A DNA stretch of 64,000 nt, taken from Isoetes taiwanensis (lineage: Eukaryota > Streptophyta > Lycopodiopsida > Isoetales > Isoetaceae). The position numbers and the translations under genes are program-made. Location: assembly GCA_021234155.1 (NCBI GenBank), contig JAJEKV010000054.1:5503962-5567961 (forward strand). Direction: 5' to 3'. Every line of letters begins with the position of its first letter. The stretch's first letter is position 1. This document shows, in pieces, positions 59,951 to 64,000 of the stretch. The notes beneath the pieces are model-generated. The model did not search any database. It saw only the letters and a list, made by a program, of their open reading frames with translations, and had not been told where the DNA came from.

Positions 59951-61992
59951 CAAACCAAACCAAACAACACAATCTAAGGGACACCTAAAGCATAGCATCT
60001 AGGCTATGCTTTTAATCTAGGAACATAAGACCCAAGACCTTAGAATCCAACCTTATCTAACTTAAAGGACAAAGTGAAAGCAAGAACTCCTTTCCAACAA
60101 AACAAGATGACATGTTTAGAACACGAAATTAAGGGACATGCACCCCAATCTATGAAGATCCAGCAAAAACAAGGGATTGACGGAGCAAGACGCCAGGCCA
60201 ACATGCCAACCCTACGAGCATAAAACGAGAACAACAACCAAAAAGCATTATGCTATAAAAGACCCATGTCCTAGCTACCAACTACAAACAAGCTTAAGTA
60301 GCATATCTTCACATAACCCACGCAAGCACTAGGCATCCAAGGAATTGATGGTGTAAGACCCAAGACTGACCTTAGACTCCAAGCTCATGCACATCAACGA
60401 CAACTGAACAAAGGAGAACCATCAAACAAGAAAATTCTCATCAAAATGAATCTAATAAAAGGGGTCACACATTCCAACCTGACCAATACATGATCTCCAA
60501 AAAACAAGATGGGCATAAACCCCGACCGACCACTCCAAGACTGAAAAGTTGAGGTGCTCGAATATTTACATAAAAAGTGGGTACTAGAGTTGTGCAAGCA
60601 TGGGTAAACACAACTATACTTGGATGAATGAAACTAAGAAGGTATAAAAACAACCCTAGACCAACAAAGCATCTAAAGACATATCTAACAACCAAGTATG
60701 GCTCAAAGCAAGATGTACAAGCGGAAAAATGCACCCCACAAAAACAACTTGATAAAATAAACAAAGAACCTATGCAACAATTTGGCAGACTATAAGTGCA
60801 ACAAAAATCTTGAAGGCATCTAGGCGAAGTTGCATCTGCAACAAAAAGTTTCTAAGGCATCTAAGATCCAAAAAAATTAACAAACTTCTTCTCGATTCCA
60901 AGGTCCAAAAACATTGTCAACGATTCACAATTCTCTCACCCATGAGTTAATGTCCACAAGACTCGAATCTGCATCTCCACAAATCCATGCAATAAAATAT
61001 AAGATTTGCAAGCTAAATGTCTATTTTATCGTATTTATTTTTGCAAAACCTAGCAAAAAACATAAACCTGTACACAGATGCAGCCACCGCCCATGGATCC
61101 GACCTGCTCAAGGACGGCGGCCCACTTGCTCGAAGCATTTTGAAAAACCACGGAAGTCGTCCATATCCATCCATTTTTAAAATGACATGACAAGCAAATC
61201 CGGTCCCAACACCAGCTACAAAGGGATCCGTTACCCTGCATGATCTTCATAATTCAAATGTTCTAATTACAGAGGCAACTGGTGTTCTTTGGTCCCTTCC
61301 TGAAATGGACTACTCCATAATCTAGACACCTCCTTCCATATATAAACTTTATAGCAAGTCCTGCTAGTTTAAATAAAATGTCATAATTGTTGGCTTCCAA
61401 ATTTGGCAAAAAAAATGCCTCCTTAACTATGTCAAACTACATGGCTGTCTACAGTACAACATAACAACTTGGAATAAGCAGAGGAAAAGCAAAAGCTGGA
61501 TCATTTATGACTAGAATTACTTGAAGGAGAAAGAAGCTCACCTATTGAAAGATGCCGATTATAACACAAGAAATGGCGCATACCCAGTTTGAGAGCGATC
61601 GACTGCAGCAACGCCCGATGCAGGGGTAACATGGTCAGATCACCATTAGACGACAGATTCGCCCCTGCCCCTGCCCACTGCCCTTGCCCATTGCATATCC
61701 ACCTTACATTTATCTGCCAGAAAAATCCCAAACAATCGCTACCGTGTAAGCATCAGAATCTTCACAAACCCCCCAACAAAAATCCCAGACAATCGAAACC
61801 ATGTATTTAAAATATTGTAGAATATGCTAAAAATTTCTTCGTCCAAACTAAATCAGGCCGTCTAAAGGGGCACTCCGCCTACGAGCAACCCAAAAAACCC
61901 TAATACGTGGATATGGATAGTATACGTGTATTTCCACGTCACGTCCACCCTAAACAATGGAGCTATGGCACAGATGAACAAGCATACTAGAT
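59951..61992. other. AT-rich spacer, possible divergent promoter region at right end
   Basis: No accepted gene. Minus-strand stretches at 61731-61501 and 61250-61050 have somewhat protein-like readings with GTGAG or GTTTATG borders and might be exons of a divergently transcribed gene, but no domain is seen. Confidence 0.35.
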
Positions 61993-62995
61993 ATGTCGGA
62001 GCAAACGCCGCAGCTAAGAATTTTACTTCATCAGCACCAGCATCAGCACCGTCACCATAATCAGCCTGCTGTACAGCCGTCTCCTCCGTCTCCGTCGTCT
62101 GCACCTGTCGAAACAATATACAATGTAGATGATGATACAGAGCCTGGGCAATTTCTTCCCGATTCGCCATATTCCCCAGTTCGGGAGCATGACAATGTCT
62201 ACCTCTCCTTCCAATCCGATCGAAAACGTGTGCTGGTAAGTATATGAGAAGAAATGAGCTAGTCATGGCACCAAAATTCTGAATATAGACCAGTGGATTG
62301 ACATTTCACGAATTTCAAACAGCAGTAACAGTGTTATTTTGACGCTTGAGGATTGGTAGATTCTTGTCTGATAGAATTTGTAGATGTTTATTGTACTGAC
62401 GAGCATAGTGCTTCTTCTGTTAGGACGTTTTTAAGGAAGCAATTGCAAAACCCTTACCGTCCAATGCAGTCGCATTAGCTGCCATGCAAGATGCAATGAA
62501 ACCACAGGTTAGTTATTATCTAATACTGGATATTGATTTTTGCGAGAAAAGTGGCCAAGGATAGCTGAAATAGATGAAATAAATAGTTGAAATAGGTTGG
62601 GTAATTCATTTATTTTTCTATGTTTTTAACTGGAGAATAAAAAGATCATGGCAACCATATACAAGGAGAATCAAAGTTACTCGTTCGTGGGTTTCAAATT
62701 GAGAAACCAAAACTTGCTTATAAACTGAAGAAACCTGATTAATCTCGCGAACCTGTTTCAAAATGAAGAGAGAGCTTGATGGTAAATAGGACTGGAATTG
62801 TTGTATGGTACCTTATAAATTGATAGAATATTATTTGAATCTGTGCCCAAATCTTTGACTGATCAGAAGTATTAAAAATAGCTTGGAGATTCAGAAATTG
62901 ACAAAAGGTCTCTTGTGCAGAAGCAAGCTGTTTTAGTTCAAGATGAGAATCAATTGTTAGAGAATGGACTTCGTAGTCTACTTCAGGAGCTTGTG
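61993..62995 (+). CDS. Start of a multi-exon gene, unidentified Gln/His-rich coiled-coil protein
   Basis: Exon 1 (61993-62235): ATG, 81 codons, MSEQTPQLRILLHQ, then a Gln/His stretch, a Pro/Ser stretch, and ETIYNVDDDTEPGQFLPDSP through SFQSDRKRVL, ending at a perfect GTAAGT donor. Exon 2 (62424-62507, after CTTCTTCTGTTAG): 28 codons, DVFKEAIAKPLPSNAVALAA to MKPQ, ending at GTTAGT. Exon 3 (62882-62995, after AAAAATAG): 38 codons, LGDSEIDKRSLVQKQAVLV and QDENQLLENGLRSLLQEL, a heptad-like helix, ending at GTATGT. All three introns are phase 0 and no frame is broken, so the gene looks functional. It must continue beyond 62995, but no further exon is certain before the LINE at 63.5 kb. I do not recognise the family. 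The exon structure is visible; the coiled coil is inferred. Confidence 0.65.
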
Positions 62996-63331
62996 GTATG
63001 TAACTCACCTTCATTGTGATACGTGAGTTTTTCATAGGAATAAATCATAGGTGTTAGTGCCATACTTAAACCTTATCATACTTTGAATTGTACATATATT
63101 CCTAAATCCATCAGTTGAGACACATTTTATACTCACACTGCGTACATAATCTCACTTCATCCCACCCTGAATACCTCTCCACTCCAGCTTCTGGAGGTTG
63201 TATTTTTGGTTTGCGGAAAAGCAAGATGGGGATTGGACACTCTGAGTGGGTCAAAATTGTGGGCATTGGATTTGCAAGACTTGTACAGTAATTGGCCCTA
63301 TCATTCACTTCACAAGTGGAGAATGATGATA

Positions 63332-63406
63332 ATGGTATAATTAGGAATGTAATCTGTGGAGGTAGTGATTCAGTACCTCCACAGATTACATTCTTAACTA
63401 TACCAT
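63332..63406. repeat. Long imperfect hairpin in presumed intron
   Basis: Arms of 33 bases (63332-63364 and 63374-63406) around a 9-base loop. GTAATCTGTGGAGGTA pairs perfectly with TACCTCCACAGATTAC. The outer part has a few mismatches. It could be a foldback element of the MITE type. Confidence 0.85.
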
Positions 63407-63505
63407 TAACTATACTGGGCTCATATAAACTCAACAGGAATAGTCTAATAGAACTGCATTTTCTTGCAAAAGAGATGTTATAAGTTCTATATTTCCAATC
63501 ACTCT

Positions 63506-63507
<2 letters not shown>

Positions 63508-63560
<53 letters not shown>
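63508..63560. repeat. (TAA)n microsatellite, tail of LINE fragment
   Basis: About 17 TAA units. On the minus strand it is a (TTA)n tail directly after ATTATTTTT and the LINE 3' stem-loop. Confidence 0.95.
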
Positions 63561-63565
<5 letters not shown>

Positions 63566-63576
63566 TAATGTCTATT

Positions 63577-63606
63577 GCTCTCTTGGGCCTCAAGAGGCCA
63601 TAGAGC
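63577..63606 (-). promoter_or_regulatory. 3'-terminal stem-loop of right-edge LINE
   Basis: Element RNA: GCTCT-ATG-GCCTC-TT-GAGGC-CCAAG-AGAGC. Both stems pair perfectly, while neither arm matches the sequence of the other copies. The two-storey layout is the same. Confidence 0.7.
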
Positions 63607-63621
63607 ACATGAACAGCAATT

Positions 63622-63990
63622 TTACAACTTTAAATGTAAGGAACGGTGTGCATCCACCGCCCTTATGTATGGTCCTAATGTCATTTGCGGTATTGATAAC
63701 AAAGAATAAAAGTCTGCCGCCCGAATGCCAAAATTGTATCTAATGTGAGCATACTCAGAGCATTGCAGGAAAACATGATTTTCGTCCTCAATATGTCCTG
63801 TTCTACATACCTTACATAACTGGTCTTCCACCGGATTTTTCGCCCATCTTCCTGTTTCTATTTCCAATTTATGTGACCCTGTCCTATATCTAGCAATCAA
63901 TTGTCTTTGTATCTTGGGTATGCTTGCCTTAAGATAGTTTTGACTCTCATATGTTGTCATGTGATTGACGTTGGCTTGATACTGTAGCAT
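63622..63990 (-). pseudogene. LINE reverse transcriptase, C-terminal domain (partial)
   Basis: Open frame to the window edge region: LIARYRTGSHKLEIETGRWA, then a complete CX2C...H...C zinc motif (CKVCRTGHIEDENHVFLQC), EYAHIRYNFGIRAADF, ending at 63622. It aligns with residues 305-409 of the 58529-59758 frame (LIASIRTGAHRLRIETG...). The remaining RT lies outside the window, so whether the whole ORF is intact cannot be told. I mark it pseudogene because all complete relatives here are broken. Confidence 0.6.
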
Positions 63991-64000
63991 TCTTTTCCCA

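Larger units (their letters stand above)
63561..64000 (-). mobile_element. 3' end of a LINE, continues beyond the window
   Basis: Same LINE superfamily as the 36.7, 48.7 and 58.3 kb copies, judged from the C-terminal domain and the terminal stem-loop (63577-63606). The tail here is (TTA)n instead of (TATTC)n. Confidence 0.85.

Noticed and set aside
1-64000. CRISPR arrays, bacterial operons, rRNA genes, organellar genes
   Set aside because: No regularly spaced repeats, no ribosome binding sites, no rRNA or organelle gene matches recognised. Introns and LINEs show nuclear eukaryotic DNA.

Overview
The window is nuclear DNA of a eukaryote, most likely a land plant. It has introns with GT-AG borders, plant-type LINE and LTR retrotransposon debris, long A-tracts, and recognisable but broken exons of a plant cyclin T gene and an OTU deubiquitinase gene. 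There are no operons, ribosome binding sites or bacterial genes. I cannot name the species. A large-genome non-seed plant such as a fern is a guess from the repeat content. Almost everything here is repeat-derived, and only two stretches look like intact host-style coding sequence.

Layout. 1-2459: AT-rich spacer with a degenerate exon-like piece. 2460-16959: a 14.5 kb composite of two long-direct-repeat elements, A1-B-A2 and C1-D-C2, laid end to end with an A-run at every junction. They look like non-coding LTR elements (LARD-like), and both families carry a related 31-codon segment on the minus strand. 16960-21170: spacer with short tandem duplications. 21171-27544: an L1-type LINE on the minus strand (ORF1, then endonuclease, reverse transcriptase and zinc finger), decayed, with an ATGA stop/start overlap between its ORFs. 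28077-29750: the left end of a Ty3/gypsy-type LTR element (LTR, initiator-Met tRNA primer site, broken gag). 29751-36747: spacer with a terminal-exon pseudogene at 32.4-32.9 kb. 36748-40760: a second LINE type (minus), heavily frameshifted, lying between diverged copies of an A-rich repeat. 42.6-43.3 kb: cyclin T pseudogene. 45.2 kb: a LINE 3' end. 47.9-48.2 kb: OTU deubiquitinase pseudogene. 48682 to about 53.4 kb: a third LINE (minus), with two matching, covarying hairpins upstream of it. 54989-55537: an uninterrupted cysteine-rich ORF with its own TATA box. 58.27-59.95 kb: a 5'-truncated LINE (plus) holding a 409-codon open frame. 61993-62995: three clean exons of an unidentified coiled-coil gene. 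63508-64000: the 3' end of another LINE (minus), running off the window.

The five LINE 3' ends of the non-L1 type all finish with the same two-storey stem-loop, kept by compensatory changes, followed by different short tandem tails (TATTC, TTCC, TTA). A second pattern cuts across the window: the near-identical repeat pairs and the frameshifted LINE copies differ mainly at CAG/CTG trinucleotides. This looks more like consensus error at methylated CHG sites than real mutation, so several 'pseudogene' calls here may be partly assembly damage.
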